From Primorskyibacter marinus (GTDB lineage: Bacteria > Pseudomonadota > Alphaproteobacteria > Rhodobacterales > Rhodobacteraceae), in assembly GCF_003313245.1 (NCBI RefSeq), contig NZ_QJSD01000022.1, forward strand, positions 1-32,917: a DNA stretch of 32,917 bases. Direction: 5' to 3'. The notes beneath the pieces were generated by a model. It had not been told where the DNA came from. It worked only from the letters and a program-made list of their open reading frames with translations, and did not search any database. This document shows positions 25,240 to 32,917 of this stretch, piece by piece (the first letter of the stretch is position 1; each line of letters begins with the position of its first letter). Made by a program: the position numbers and the translations under genes.

Positions 25240-26315
25240 ACACACACAGCTTTTCTGACTATGCCTTGGGCCAACTGCGGGCGGCCAAGGCAGCAATGGT
25301 CGATGATGTTGAGATCGCCGAAATCCTCGAATCCCAGGATGAGGTCCTTGCACGGTATAGCCCCGCGTTCCAGCCAGACCGCATAATGAACCTCGAAGAA
25401 GACGTCCTTCGATCATTTCTACGTATTGAAAACAACCACCATTGGTCCGGACTGCATCGTCAGGTAAATCGTGTATGCGCCGACATGACTGCAACGCGTG
25501 CAGCACTGGCCGAGTTGGTGAACGAGACGCGCCCAATAGCAGAACGGATGCAACTTGTTACTGACATAAAGGGAATGGGGAAAGGGATCATCACCGCCAT
25601 CCTTCATGTCGCTTATCCCGACAAATACGGCGTGTGGAACAACACATCGAATGATGGTCTGGACGCTCTCGGGCTACTCCCACATCCTCCTCGGGGTGCC
25701 AGTTTCGGCGAACGCTATGCCGCGGTGAACGAAGTCCTCGTTGCTCTGGGGGTCGAACTTGATGTCGACCTTTGGACCCTTGATACAATCTGGTGGTATC
25801 TGGGAGATGACGATGATGAAGAGGACGTCGATCAGCCTGCAGTTCCCTCACCGGAAACTCAGAACGTGCCCCCAGCCACCAAGACCACCCGCTTCGCCCT
25901 CGAACGCCACCTGCACGACTACATGTTTGACAATTGGGACATGCTGGACCTTGCGCAAGATTGGGACATCTACACCCGCAAGGGAGAACCCGAAGCAGGC
26001 TACGAGTTCCGCACCCCCATCGGGCGCATCGACCTTCTGGCCAAGCACAAACGTGACCCGCGCTGGCTCATCATCGAACTTAAGCGCGAGAAGTCCTCGG
26101 ATGCCGTGGTCGGCCAAGTGCTTCGCTATATGGGCTGGGTGCAAAAACATCTGTGCGAAAACTGTGAAACGGTCGAGGGCTTTGTCGTCGCCACGGAAGG
26201 CGATCCACAACTGCACTACGCCCTCACGGTCGTGCCTGCGGTGTCGTTCCAATCCTACGAAGTACAATTCCGTCTGAAGAATGGCCCTTCGTTTGAGGAG
26301 TTCGCCAAGCCATGA
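25236..26315 (+). CDS. NucS-like (PD-(D/E)xK) endonuclease encoded between hsdM and hsdS
   Basis: The C-terminal part (about 218-340) matches the nuclease domain of NucS/EndoMS-type and DUF91 proteins. RTPIGRIDLLAK carries D266, and WLIIELKRE carries E281 and K283. VVGQVLRYMGWV is the helix usually carrying the conserved Gln. The N-terminal part (about 1-185) is a separate helical domain with KGMGKGIITAILHVAYPDKY, which looks like a helix-hairpin-helix-type or structural module. An acidic linker (DDDDEEDVDQP) joins the two. It shares ATGA overlaps with both hsdM and hsdS, so it must be expressed with them. It may be a second nuclease or accessory of the type I complex (inference). It is not needed for classic type I activity. 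Confidence 0.82.
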   Translation: MNTHSFSDYALGQLRAAKAAMVDDVEIAEILESQDEVLARYSPAFQPDRIMNLEEDVLRSFLRIENNHHWSGLHRQVNRVCADMTATRAALAELVNETRPIAERMQLVTDIKGMGKGIITAILHVAYPDKYGVWNNTSNDGLDALGLLPHPPRGASFGERYAAVNEVLVALGVELDVDLWTLDTIWWYLGDDDDEEDVDQPAVPSPETQNVPPATKTTRFALERHLHDYMFDNWDMLDLAQDWDIYTRKGEPEAGYEFRTPIGRIDLLAKHKRDPRWLIIELKREKSSDAVVGQVLRYMGWVQKHLCENCETVEGFVVATEGDPQLHYALTVVPAVSFQSYEVQFRLKNGPSFEEFAKP

Positions 26316-28024
26316 ACGCTGAACGGTTATTGGAGGTTTACGAGCAGATCAGCGAAGCCCCGGACGCCATCGCGCGACTACGGCGCTTCGTGCTGGATCT
26401 GGCGGTGCGCGGGAAGCTGGTGGAGCAAGATGCGAGGGATGAGCCAGCGACAACCCTGATGAAAGCCGCGAAGTCTCTACAGGCCAAGGAAGGCATCAAA
26501 ATCAAAGCCGATCTGTTGCAGCCCAGCGAAGCGCCTTTTCAGGCTCCGCTCGGGTGGCTCTGGACGCGTGTTGGTCTGATTGCTTTGCAGACGGGTTCCG
26601 GCAGCACCCCACGCGGTGGAAAGTCCGCATACACCGACGAGGGCACGCCGTTTCTGAGATCCCAGAACATCTACGACGACGGTCTCCGCCTTGATGACGT
26701 GGTGTTCATCAACCACGAAACTAATGAAAAAATGAAGCGCACGCAGGTCAAAGCCAAGGACCTGCTGCTGAACATCACTGGCGGCTCTATCGGTCGCTGC
26801 ACACGTGTTCCCGACGAGTTCGCAGGCGCAAACGTCAGCCAGCACGTAGCGATCATTCGCACTGCTGCTTCAGGCACAGAGGACTACCTGCACCTTCTCA
26901 CCCGGTCGCCGTTTTTCCAGGGATACGTGGTTGGAGAGCAGACCGGCGCGGGGCGTGGCGGACTACCGAAGAACCGTATGGACCGCATCCCGGTGCCGCT
27001 TCCACCTCTCGCCGAACAGCACCGGATCGTCGCCAAGGTCGATGAGCTCATGGCGCTCTGTGATCGGCTGGAGGAGGCCCGCAAGACGCGGGAGGAGGTG
27101 CGCGACAAGCTCACCGCCGCCAGCCTCGCCCGCCTGACAGCCCCCGATACGACAGCAGAGGACTTCCCCACCCATGCCGCCTTCGCCCTCGAGGCCCTCC
27201 CCGCCCTCACCACGCGCCCCGACCAGATCAAAACCCTCCGCCAAACCATCCTCGACCTCGCTGTCCGCGGGAAATTAGTGAAACAGGATGCGGCTGATGG
27301 GACTGGTATCGAACTGATGACCACTATCGCTTCCAGCCTCGATCGTCTGACATTCACTCGCGCAGACTCGAGTTTGGTTGATTTTGCCGTTCCAGAAGGT
27401 TGGGATCTGCAAAGTCTGGATGCGATTACGGCAGACGGACCAAAGAACGGATTGTCTCCGACCAAGACTGAGAACCCGTCAGCCCCAAAAGCAATTACGC
27501 TTACAGCGACGACCAGTGGTCAGTTTGATAGGCGTCACTTTAAGCGGGTGGATGTTTCCTTGAGCGCGGCTGAACCATTCTGGCTGCAACCTGATGATTT
27601 GCTGTTCCAGCGAGGGAACACGCCAGAATATGTCGGCATAGCTGCGATCTACGATGGCCCTGAAAGAGAGTTCCTTTATCCCGATCTCATCATGCGTGTC
27701 CGTATTGCCTCCGCGATGAGCCTGCGCTTCGTTCACCTATGGTGCATTTCGCCCGTGGCCCGCGGCTATTTGATGGCCAACGCGACTGGCGCCCAAAAAA
27801 CTATGCCGAAAATCAATCAAGGGGTTTTGAAAGCGCTTCCTATCATGATCCCACCTCTCGCCGAACAACACCGCATTGTGGCCAAGGTCGACGCCCTCAT
27901 GGCCCTCTGCGACCGGCTGGAGGCCGCCCTGACCACCACCGACACCATCCGCACCCGCCTCCTCGAAGCCCTGCTCCACGAAGCACTGGAGCCTACACCA
28001 AACGCCCTGGAGGCCGCCGAATAG
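26312..28024 (+). CDS. hsdS: Type I restriction-modification, S subunit (second system)
   Basis: The specificity subunit of the second system, with 570 residues, longer than usual. It is plainly a duplicated protein. Each half has a helix with DLAVRGKLV (about 29-37 and 314-322), a recognition domain, and a spacer beginning PPLAEQHRIVAKVD (about 231 and 514) followed by ALCDRLE. The DNA of the two spacers is also nearly identical (around 27003 and 27852), which allows recombination between halves. The two recognition domains differ, so a bipartite site is expected. It starts in an ATGA overlap with the nuclease gene, and the next gene begins two bases after its stop codon. Confidence 0.92.
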   Translation: MNAERLLEVYEQISEAPDAIARLRRFVLDLAVRGKLVEQDARDEPATTLMKAAKSLQAKEGIKIKADLLQPSEAPFQAPLGWLWTRVGLIALQTGSGSTPRGGKSAYTDEGTPFLRSQNIYDDGLRLDDVVFINHETNEKMKRTQVKAKDLLLNITGGSIGRCTRVPDEFAGANVSQHVAIIRTAASGTEDYLHLLTRSPFFQGYVVGEQTGAGRGGLPKNRMDRIPVPLPPLAEQHRIVAKVDELMALCDRLEEARKTREEVRDKLTAASLARLTAPDTTAEDFPTHAAFALEALPALTTRPDQIKTLRQTILDLAVRGKLVKQDAADGTGIELMTTIASSLDRLTFTRADSSLVDFAVPEGWDLQSLDAITADGPKNGLSPTKTENPSAPKAITLTATTSGQFDRRHFKRVDVSLSAAEPFWLQPDDLLFQRGNTPEYVGIAAIYDGPEREFLYPDLIMRVRIASAMSLRFVHLWCISPVARGYLMANATGAQKTMPKINQGVLKALPIMIPPLAEQHRIVAKVDALMALCDRLEAALTTTDTIRTRLLEALLHEALEPTPNALEAAE

Positions 28025-28025
28025 A

Positions 28026-29702
28026 ATGGAGAGTTCAGACGAGTTTCCCAGTATCTGGCTTCGATCATTCTTTGGCTTCAGCCCAGAGGAAGACGGCTAC
28101 ATCGGTTGGACCAAGGAAACGAACCGAAAGCACGTCATCGAAAAAATCGCACCAGGCGATTTGATGATGATCTATGGCGCTGGATCGGGCAGCACGGCCT
28201 CTTCGGACATTCTGAGGGTGTTGGGCTTCCTGCAAATCGACCCGACGCCCATCCGCGATACAGACAAAGCATCTGCCCGTGGCCTTGAGCGCAAACGAAA
28301 GAATGGCTGGACCGATAAATGGACCTTTGCGTTGCCTGTTCGCCGGGCTTGGAGGGTAACGCAGGCCGTGCGCCTCGATCAAGTTGCGTCCGAGACCTAT
28401 CAGCCCGAACAGGGGCGTGCGATCGCCGCATGGAGCCCCCAGGTTTCCGAGGGTGACAAGCAAAGGGCGTTGGATCTTCGGGTGACGGAAGTCCCCGTGT
28501 TCGGAGAACCGCCGCTGACTGACGGTGTTGTCGATCAGCCTTTGCGGGATGCGTTCCGCCGAACAGACGATGACCTACTTCGGCCTATACAATTCGAAGC
28601 TTCGTTCGCTCGTTTCCAATCTCTGATCACAGGCTATGACCAGCCCTTCACCCGGTTCGACGAAGGCCTCATCGTCGCCTGGGAAAGCTACAAACCCCGC
28701 GTGCGCGATGTCGCCCTGAGCCGCCTTGGTGTCGACAGTTGGACCGAAGATCAGATCGGATCTGGTGAAATTGTCACCAAGGTGATCGACGCCATAGAAA
28801 TCCAGGCCACCCACGGCGATGTGACGAACAACATGGTATTCTGGCAGAACCGTTACGGCCACGCCAACCGAGAACACCGCGCCCTGATCGAAGCCGCAGC
28901 GACCGGAACCGGCGGCTCGCAAACCCTCGAACGCCTGCTGTTTCAACTCTACCGCACGGACCGCGACGAGGGGGCCATCTTTGAAGAACTGAGCGAGGCC
29001 GTCGGCGCGAAATATCCCCTGGTGGCCTACCTGTTCTTTTTGAAGGACATGGATCGCTTCATGCCGATCCAGCCGACGGGATTTGACAGGGTATTTGGAG
29101 AAATCGGTTTGGAGTTCCGTACCCTGCGGCAATGCACTTGGGACAACTATTCGCAGTTCAATGCAATCTTGGACGATCTGCGCACCCCGATTGCTAATCT
29201 GGCCGGGCTGGACGACGTCCGCCTGATCGACGCCCATTCCCTGCTATGGGTGTTTTCCACATTGCTACGCATGGAAGCGAAGGGCGACCTTGCCAATGGT
29301 GCCAAGGCCAGTAAACGTCACCTCGGGGCACGCGAGAAATCCATCGCCGACATCAAGTACTCGGTCGGCCGAACGGTTTTCAATTCGAACGGCCAGGTTG
29401 TTCCTACGACGGTAAAGAACAAGGAACTTCAAATGTCCGACGCCGAGTTGGACAAACTGATCCGAGACCTGCTTAAGATCCAAGAAGACCGCTGCGCCAT
29501 CACCGGGCTACCCTTTCAGTTTCGAGGCGCGCAAACAGACGATAACATGTTGCCCTCCCTCGACCGGATCGACAGCAATGGGCACTATGCCCGAGACAAC
29601 CTGCAGATCGTGTGCCGCTTCATCAACTTCTGGAAGCAGGCATCTGACGACACCGAATTCCGACGGCTGGTCGAATTGGTCCGAGATGTCGGGAGGGCCT
29701 GA
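28026..29702 (+). CDS. EVE-like/HNH endonuclease fusion, candidate modification-dependent nuclease
   Basis: The N-terminal segment (about 9-95; YIGWTKETNRKHVIEKI, then PGDLMMIYGAGS) resembles the EVE/PUA-like fold that flips and reads modified bases. The middle (about 130-470) is helical and unrecognised. The C-terminal part has an HNH-type motif: CAITG (C490), then LDRIDSNGHY, then NLQIVCRFINFWK, giving the usual Cys / Asp-Arg-Ile-Asp / Asn pattern of bacterial HNH nucleases. It has 558 residues. It follows hsdS by one base, so it is the last gene of the operon. In known families EVE-HNH proteins restrict DNA with modified cytosine. Here it could complement the type I enzyme, which cuts unmodified DNA (inference). 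The EVE assignment is less sure than the HNH one. Confidence 0.75.
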   Translation: MESSDEFPSIWLRSFFGFSPEEDGYIGWTKETNRKHVIEKIAPGDLMMIYGAGSGSTASSDILRVLGFLQIDPTPIRDTDKASARGLERKRKNGWTDKWTFALPVRRAWRVTQAVRLDQVASETYQPEQGRAIAAWSPQVSEGDKQRALDLRVTEVPVFGEPPLTDGVVDQPLRDAFRRTDDDLLRPIQFEASFARFQSLITGYDQPFTRFDEGLIVAWESYKPRVRDVALSRLGVDSWTEDQIGSGEIVTKVIDAIEIQATHGDVTNNMVFWQNRYGHANREHRALIEAAATGTGGSQTLERLLFQLYRTDRDEGAIFEELSEAVGAKYPLVAYLFFLKDMDRFMPIQPTGFDRVFGEIGLEFRTLRQCTWDNYSQFNAILDDLRTPIANLAGLDDVRLIDAHSLLWVFSTLLRMEAKGDLANGAKASKRHLGAREKSIADIKYSVGRTVFNSNGQVVPTTVKNKELQMSDAELDKLIRDLLKIQEDRCAITGLPFQFRGAQTDDNMLPSLDRIDSNGHYARDNLQIVCRFINFWKQASDDTEFRRLVELVRDVGRA

Positions 29703-29757
29703 GGCCAGTAAGAGGAGGAGGCAATCTGACCATTGGATGCACAGTATGACTAACCTC

Positions 29758-29919
29758 TTAAACAGAATTTAAGCGTGCCCCAAGCGGCAGCATTTCCCAC
29801 TCTAAGGGCGGAGAGCCGACTTTCGCTGCGTTCTGCAGCAATGGCCGCAATTCGCAGAAACGGACATCGCTGAAGCTATAAACGCGCTTTCGGCCCCGAG
29901 ACTCCACGGGCTCGCGCAT
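29758..29919 (-). CDS. Small unknown ORF, 53 codons
   Basis: A short minus-strand frame from ATG 29919 to TAA 29758 reads a protein-like sequence with KRVYSFSDVRF and PLLQNAAKVGS, then LPLGARLNSV. GGGCAGAG lies just upstream of the start and could be a ribosome site. It is convergent with the EVE/HNH gene. I cannot name a family. It could equally be the decayed 3' end of a larger gene, since frames upstream (to about 30000) are also open in pieces. Confidence 0.35.
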   Translation of the reverse strand: MREPVESRGRKRVYSFSDVRFCELRPLLQNAAKVGSPPLEWEMLPLGARLNSV

Positions 29920-30006
29920 AAGTCTCTGCCCTATCGTAACATTAAATTGCAGTGTTTAGGATGCGGGAATTCATCATCAACCCAGTTTTTCAGCTGCCAG
30001 AATTTA

Positions 30007-30527
30007 CTATCCGCGGGATACGATGCGTTCAGCATCCTGATCGTCTGAATTTTTCGAAATGTAGGATTCGATAAGTGAACGATTGGCAGGTCGGATATTT
30101 TTCCAGCCAGCATCCCAACGTTTGTAAGCATGCCACGAATATCCAAGGATTATTTTCTTACTCATATGCTCCATTGAATATTTTACCGCCTGTAGGTAAG
30201 GCTCTTCTATAGAGCGGCCTTCAATGTCAATCAACGAGCCGAGATTTATGAGCCAAGAAGCCAGATGCTCGTATTGCTCCCATGCGCCTTTTTCGCCGCA
30301 AAGATTCTGCTTCTTTTTGATAATGTCGCCAAACATCTTCACAACTTTGGGACTCTCAAGACTTTTACCTTGGGCACCAAGGCTTGACACGACTTCAGGA
30401 AACGAGTCCTCCATTTTTAAGAAGCTATCTTTGAAAGATGTGCCCTTGTTAAGAACCCTATCGACGCTCCTGAGCGATCTTGAGAGGATCTTTTCCGCTC
30501 GCGGATATTGCCTGTTGAGCTCCTTAA
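30007..30527 (-). pseudogene. SIR2-like gene, 3' part, separated by an IS insertion
   Basis: This segment is the downstream part of a minus-strand gene. Removing the IS and one TTAA joins it in frame to 31905-32109, giving DIEELF then KELNRQYPRAEKI across the junction. It encodes a Lys/Ser-rich, mostly helical domain (about 170 residues) with no motif I recognise, ending at TAG 30007. An alternative reading frame stays open past that stop to 29931, so a late frameshift is possible. The DNA is visibly more A/T-rich than the hsd genes. As it stands the gene cannot be expressed intact. Confidence 0.65.
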
Positions 30528-31900
30528 CAGGCTGCTGAAAAACACCGGGCTCGACGCGGTTTCGAGAACATGATTCACCTCGGTCACAGTAGCGGCGGTG
30601 AGGGTGACGATGCGCGGGACGGACGAGGCGAGCGGATCGCTGTTCAGCTATGTGGACCTTGATGAGCGGGTCCCGGGGGGTCATCCGCTTCGCAAGGTCC
30701 GTCAGATTGTGAACGACGCGCTGTCGAGTCTCGATGCCGAGTTCGCCGTGCTCTACACCGACTTCTGCCGCCCCTCCATCGCGCCGGAGCGACTGATCCG
30801 GGCCAGCCTTCTCCAGATCCTGTTTTCGATCCGCTCGGAGCGGCAGCTGATGGAGCAGATGAACTACAACCTGCTGTTCCGGTGGTTCGTCGGGCTTGGC
30901 ATCGACGACGCCGTGTGGGTCCCGACCGTGTTCACCAAGAACCGCGACCGGCTGCTGACCACGGACATGTCGCGCAAGGTCATGGCCGCGATCCTGGCGC
31001 ACCCTGAGGTGAAGCTACTGCTGTCGGACGAGCACTTCTCGGTGGACGGCACCCTGGTCAAGGCGTGGGCCTCCATGAAGAGTTTCCAGCCGAAGGTCAG
31101 CCCGCCACCCGATCACGACGACGATCAGGGCGACCCACCGCCGCCATCAACCCAAGAGACCCCGGCAGACACCGACCAGCCGCCCCAGCAGACCGAGACC
31201 CAGCCGATGCCCGACACAGCCCGCCAGCCCCGCAACGCCGAAGTGAACTTCCGGGGCGAGAAGCGCTCGAACACCACCCATGCCTCCGTCACGGACCCCG
31301 ATGCGCGGCTCTACAAGAAGGCGCCGGGTGCTGCGGCGACGCTGTGTTTCATGGGGCATACGCTGATGGAGAACCGCAACGGCCTCGTGGTGCAAGCAGA
31401 TCTGACCCACGCTGATGGCCGCGGCGAGCGAAAGGCGGCGCTCGAGATGATCAATCGCCACTCCCCCGGCTCGACCCGGCACCTGACGCTCGGGGCGGAT
31501 AAGGGATACGACAGCGCCGACTTCGTCGCTGATCTCAGGCGCATGGTCGTGACGCCACATGTCGCGCAGAAAGTCCGGCATTCCGCCATCGACGGGCGGA
31601 CTACCCAGCAATCCGGCTACGCCTTGTCCCAGCGGTGCCGGAAGAAGATCGAGGAACCGTTCGGCTGGGCCAAAACCGTCGGTGGCATGGCCCAGACCGT
31701 TCACCGCGGCCTCGACAGGGTCCGCGCGCAGTTCACGATGACAATGGCGGCCTGCAATCTGGCCAGGTTGCCGAAGCTCCTGGCAGCGTGAGAAACGGAG
31801 CATTCCAGACCCGGCCTCCGCCCCCGATGCCGCAGAGGACCGCCTTCAAATCGTGGCAGCAGGAACAACATCCTTCGAGCCCGACTTCTTCAGCAGCCTG
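30528..31900 (+). mobile_element. IS5-family insertion sequence, complete, 1373 bp
   Basis: The ends are inverted repeats. The left begins CAGGCTGCTGAAAAACACC and the right, read inward, CAGGCTGCTGAAGAAGTC; both then read GGGCTCGA. The first 12 bases match perfectly. A TTAA lies on each side (30524-30527 and 31901-31904). This is a 4-bp target duplication that fits the YTAR preference of the IS5 group. Removing the element restores one reading frame across the site. One transposase gene fills it. Confidence 0.88.
30610..31791 (+). CDS. IS5-family transposase
   Basis: The DDE transposase of the IS5-like element, 393 residues from ATG 30610. GTG starts at 30598 and 30604 are in frame but less likely. 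The N-terminal part (SYVDLDERVP and IRSERQLMEQMNYNLLFRWF) matches the DUF772-type domain of the family. The catalytic region has DEHFSVDGTLVKAWASMKSF (first Asp), TLGADKGYD (second Asp) and a Glu in KKIEEPFGWAKT. A Pro/Gln/Asp-rich low-complexity insert lies at about 165-205. The frame is intact, so the element may be active. The family name is from motif memory; some annotations place similar proteins under IS1182. Confidence 0.88.
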   Translation: MRGTDEASGSLFSYVDLDERVPGGHPLRKVRQIVNDALSSLDAEFAVLYTDFCRPSIAPERLIRASLLQILFSIRSERQLMEQMNYNLLFRWFVGLGIDDAVWVPTVFTKNRDRLLTTDMSRKVMAAILAHPEVKLLLSDEHFSVDGTLVKAWASMKSFQPKVSPPPDHDDDQGDPPPPSTQETPADTDQPPQQTETQPMPDTARQPRNAEVNFRGEKRSNTTHASVTDPDARLYKKAPGAAATLCFMGHTLMENRNGLVVQADLTHADGRGERKAALEMINRHSPGSTRHLTLGADKGYDSADFVADLRRMVVTPHVAQKVRHSAIDGRTTQQSGYALSQRCRKKIEEPFGWAKTVGGMAQTVHRGLDRVRAQFTMTMAACNLARLPKLLAA

Positions 31901-32109
31901 TTAAATAATTCCTCAATATCGGTGTGGTCTATGACCCGGATGCCATAACATGCTGCGTAGTAGTCTCGGATCGGCTGATCAACAGAGCTGCGGGATACAA
32001 AGAAAATACTGCTTCCTACAAAGTGGTCCCTCATGAAGCCACTGTAGTCGCTCAGAATGTTCTTTAGGTTTGTGTCGCCAAGGGAGTATCCCAATACAAC
32101 CACTGTGTT
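31901..32109 (-). pseudogene. SIR2-like gene, middle part, cut on both sides by IS elements
   Basis: The frame reads NTVVVLGYSLGDTNLKNIL, then SSIFFVSRS and YGIRVIDHTDIEELF. This matches the C-terminal half of SIR2-like (SIR2_2-type) NAD-binding domains, where a hydrophobic-GYS-x-x-D motif is typical. The N-terminal NAD-binding part lies beyond the IS3-type element that begins at 32110 and runs out of the window. The other side is split by the IS5-family element. SIR2-like genes in defence islands often deplete NAD+ on phage infection; this copy is inactivated. Confidence 0.6.
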
Positions 32110-32917
32110 TGAATAGCCCCTAGTTTCCTAGACGCCTTCTTGGTTGGTATTGCGCTGCCTGTTTTCGAAATCGACAGGCGACAGCATCCCGTTTCTGGCA
32201 TGTTTGCGTTTCGGGTTATAGAACATTTCGATGTAATCGAAGATGTCTTGTCTGGCTTGCTCGCGGGTCTTGTATGCTCGACGACGAATGCGTTCGCGTT
32301 TGAGCAAGTTGAAGAAGCTTTCTGCGACCGCGTTGTCATGACAATTCCCACGCCTACTCATCGAGTGTTCGATGTTATGCGCCCGCAAAAACCCGGCCCA
32401 GTCTCGGCTGGTGTATTGTGACCCTTGATCGGTGTGGATCAGGACGGCGCATTTGGGCTTTTGTCGCCAAACAGCCATGAGCAAGGCCTGAAGCACAAGG
32501 TCGGTTGGTTGACGTGATTGTGTCGCCCAGCCAATGACACGGCGCGAGTAGAGATCGATGACCACAGCCAGATATAAAAAGCCCTCATAGGTTTTGATGT
32601 AGGTAATATCTGACACCCAGGCCGTATCCGGTTCAGCAACATCAAATTGCCGATCCAAGGTATTGTCGACAACGACGGAAGGTTTGCCCCCATACTTGCC
32701 AGGTTTGCGTTTGTAACCGATCTCAGCGCGGATCCCGGCCAAACGGGCCAACCTAGCGATACGGTTTGGGCAGCTGGTCTCACCTGGTTCGACCAAATCG
32801 TCATGCAACTTACGATACCCATAGACCTTGCCACTGTCCTTCCAGGCATTCTTGAGCAACTTGGTCTGGCGGGCATCCTCACGCGCACGGTGACTTAACG
32901 GATTCTTAATCCATGCG
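32110..32917 (-). mobile_element. IS3-family insertion sequence, partial (cut by window edge)
   Basis: The visible end is taken as TGAATAGCCCCTAG from 32110, because the SIR2-like frame is lost there and IS3-family ends start with TGA. The end overlaps the transposase stop region (TAG 32130-32128), as is common. The orfA part and the other end lie outside the window. Confidence 0.7.
32128..32916 (-). CDS. IS3-family transposase OrfB, 5' end outside the window
   Basis: The integrase-type catalytic protein of an IS3 element. Upstream of the first possible in-window start the frame stays open to the edge and still reads family sequence (AWIKNPLSHRAREDARQTK), so the gene is partial. The HTH_21-like region (GKVYGYRKLHDDL) is followed by the rve core: D in WVSDITYIKT, D in LIHTDQGSQY and E in NAVAESFFNLLK, with 35 residues or so between the last two. 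It ends with the usual YNPKRKH and LSPVDFE. OrfB of this family is normally made as an OrfAB fusion by -1 frameshifting, whose signal would lie beyond the edge. Confidence 0.92.
   Translation of the reverse strand, partial: AWIKNPLSHRAREDARQTKLLKNAWKDSGKVYGYRKLHDDLVEPGETSCPNRIARLARLAGIRAEIGYKRKPGKYGGKPSVVVDNTLDRQFDVAEPDTAWVSDITYIKTYEGFLYLAVVIDLYSRRVIGWATQSRQPTDLVLQALLMAVWRQKPKCAVLIHTDQGSQYTSRDWAGFLRAHNIEHSMSRRGNCHDNAVAESFFNLLKRERIRRRAYKTREQARQDIFDYIEMFYNPKRKHARNGMLSPVDFENRQRNTNQEGV

Noticed and set aside
1-32917. CRISPR array or Cas genes accompanying the Tn7-like operon
   Set aside because: No regularly spaced repeats with unique spacers and no Cas motif were seen on either strand.

Overview
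The window is about 33 kb of GC-rich DNA. Its codon use, TnsABC/TniQ sequences and insertion sequences suggest an alphaproteobacterium, probably of the Rhodobacter/Roseobacter group. That placement is inference; no 16S, tRNA or housekeeping gene is present. The whole window is accessory DNA: restriction systems, Tn7-like transposition genes, and decayed or IS-interrupted remnants. It is best described as a defence island. There is no CRISPR array, tRNA, rRNA or recognisable replication origin.

Layout. (1) 1-1664: a strong hairpin, a decayed IS256-family transposase, and a fragment of a Rad50/SMC-type ATPase. (2) 1665-9296, plus strand: a type I restriction-modification operon, hsdR-hsdM-hsdS plus a fourth gene of unknown function. 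Every junction is a 4-base ATGA overlap. (3) 9585-13206, plus strand: a Tn7-like pair tnsA-tnsB, with tnsB split by one frameshift, and an unknown 145-residue gene. A clear terminator follows. (4) 19498 down to 13586, minus strand: a second, intact and divergent Tn7-like operon, tnsA-tnsB-tnsC-tniQ, convergent with the first. (5) 20345-21175, minus strand: a DUF3883-type gene with a PD-(D/E)xK-like motif. (6) 21325-29702, plus strand: a second type I system, hsdR-hsdM-[NucS-like nuclease]-hsdS-[EVE-like/HNH protein]. (7) 29758-32917: a small ORF, a SIR2-like gene cut by an IS5-family element with a TTAA duplication, and an IS3-family element running off the right edge.

How the parts work together. 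The two hsd operons each encode a complete methylase, specificity subunit and ATP-driven restriction subunit. Each also carries tightly coupled extra genes. In the second operon these look like additional nucleases: a NucS-type endonuclease placed between hsdM and hsdS, and an EVE-like/HNH protein of the kind that reads modified bases. Between the two systems lie two TnsA/TnsB pairs but only one TnsC ATPase and one TniQ target selector. The intact operon could be an autonomous Tn7-like transposase. The frameshifted one is either dead or dependent on the partner's TnsC/TniQ. A 14-bp exact direct repeat (9385-9398 and 21219-21232) brackets the transposition block.

The most unusual content is this nesting of two Tn7-like modules between two extended type I systems, together with the nuclease genes fused into the second hsd operon. 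All family assignments were made by eye from motifs. No database search was run.
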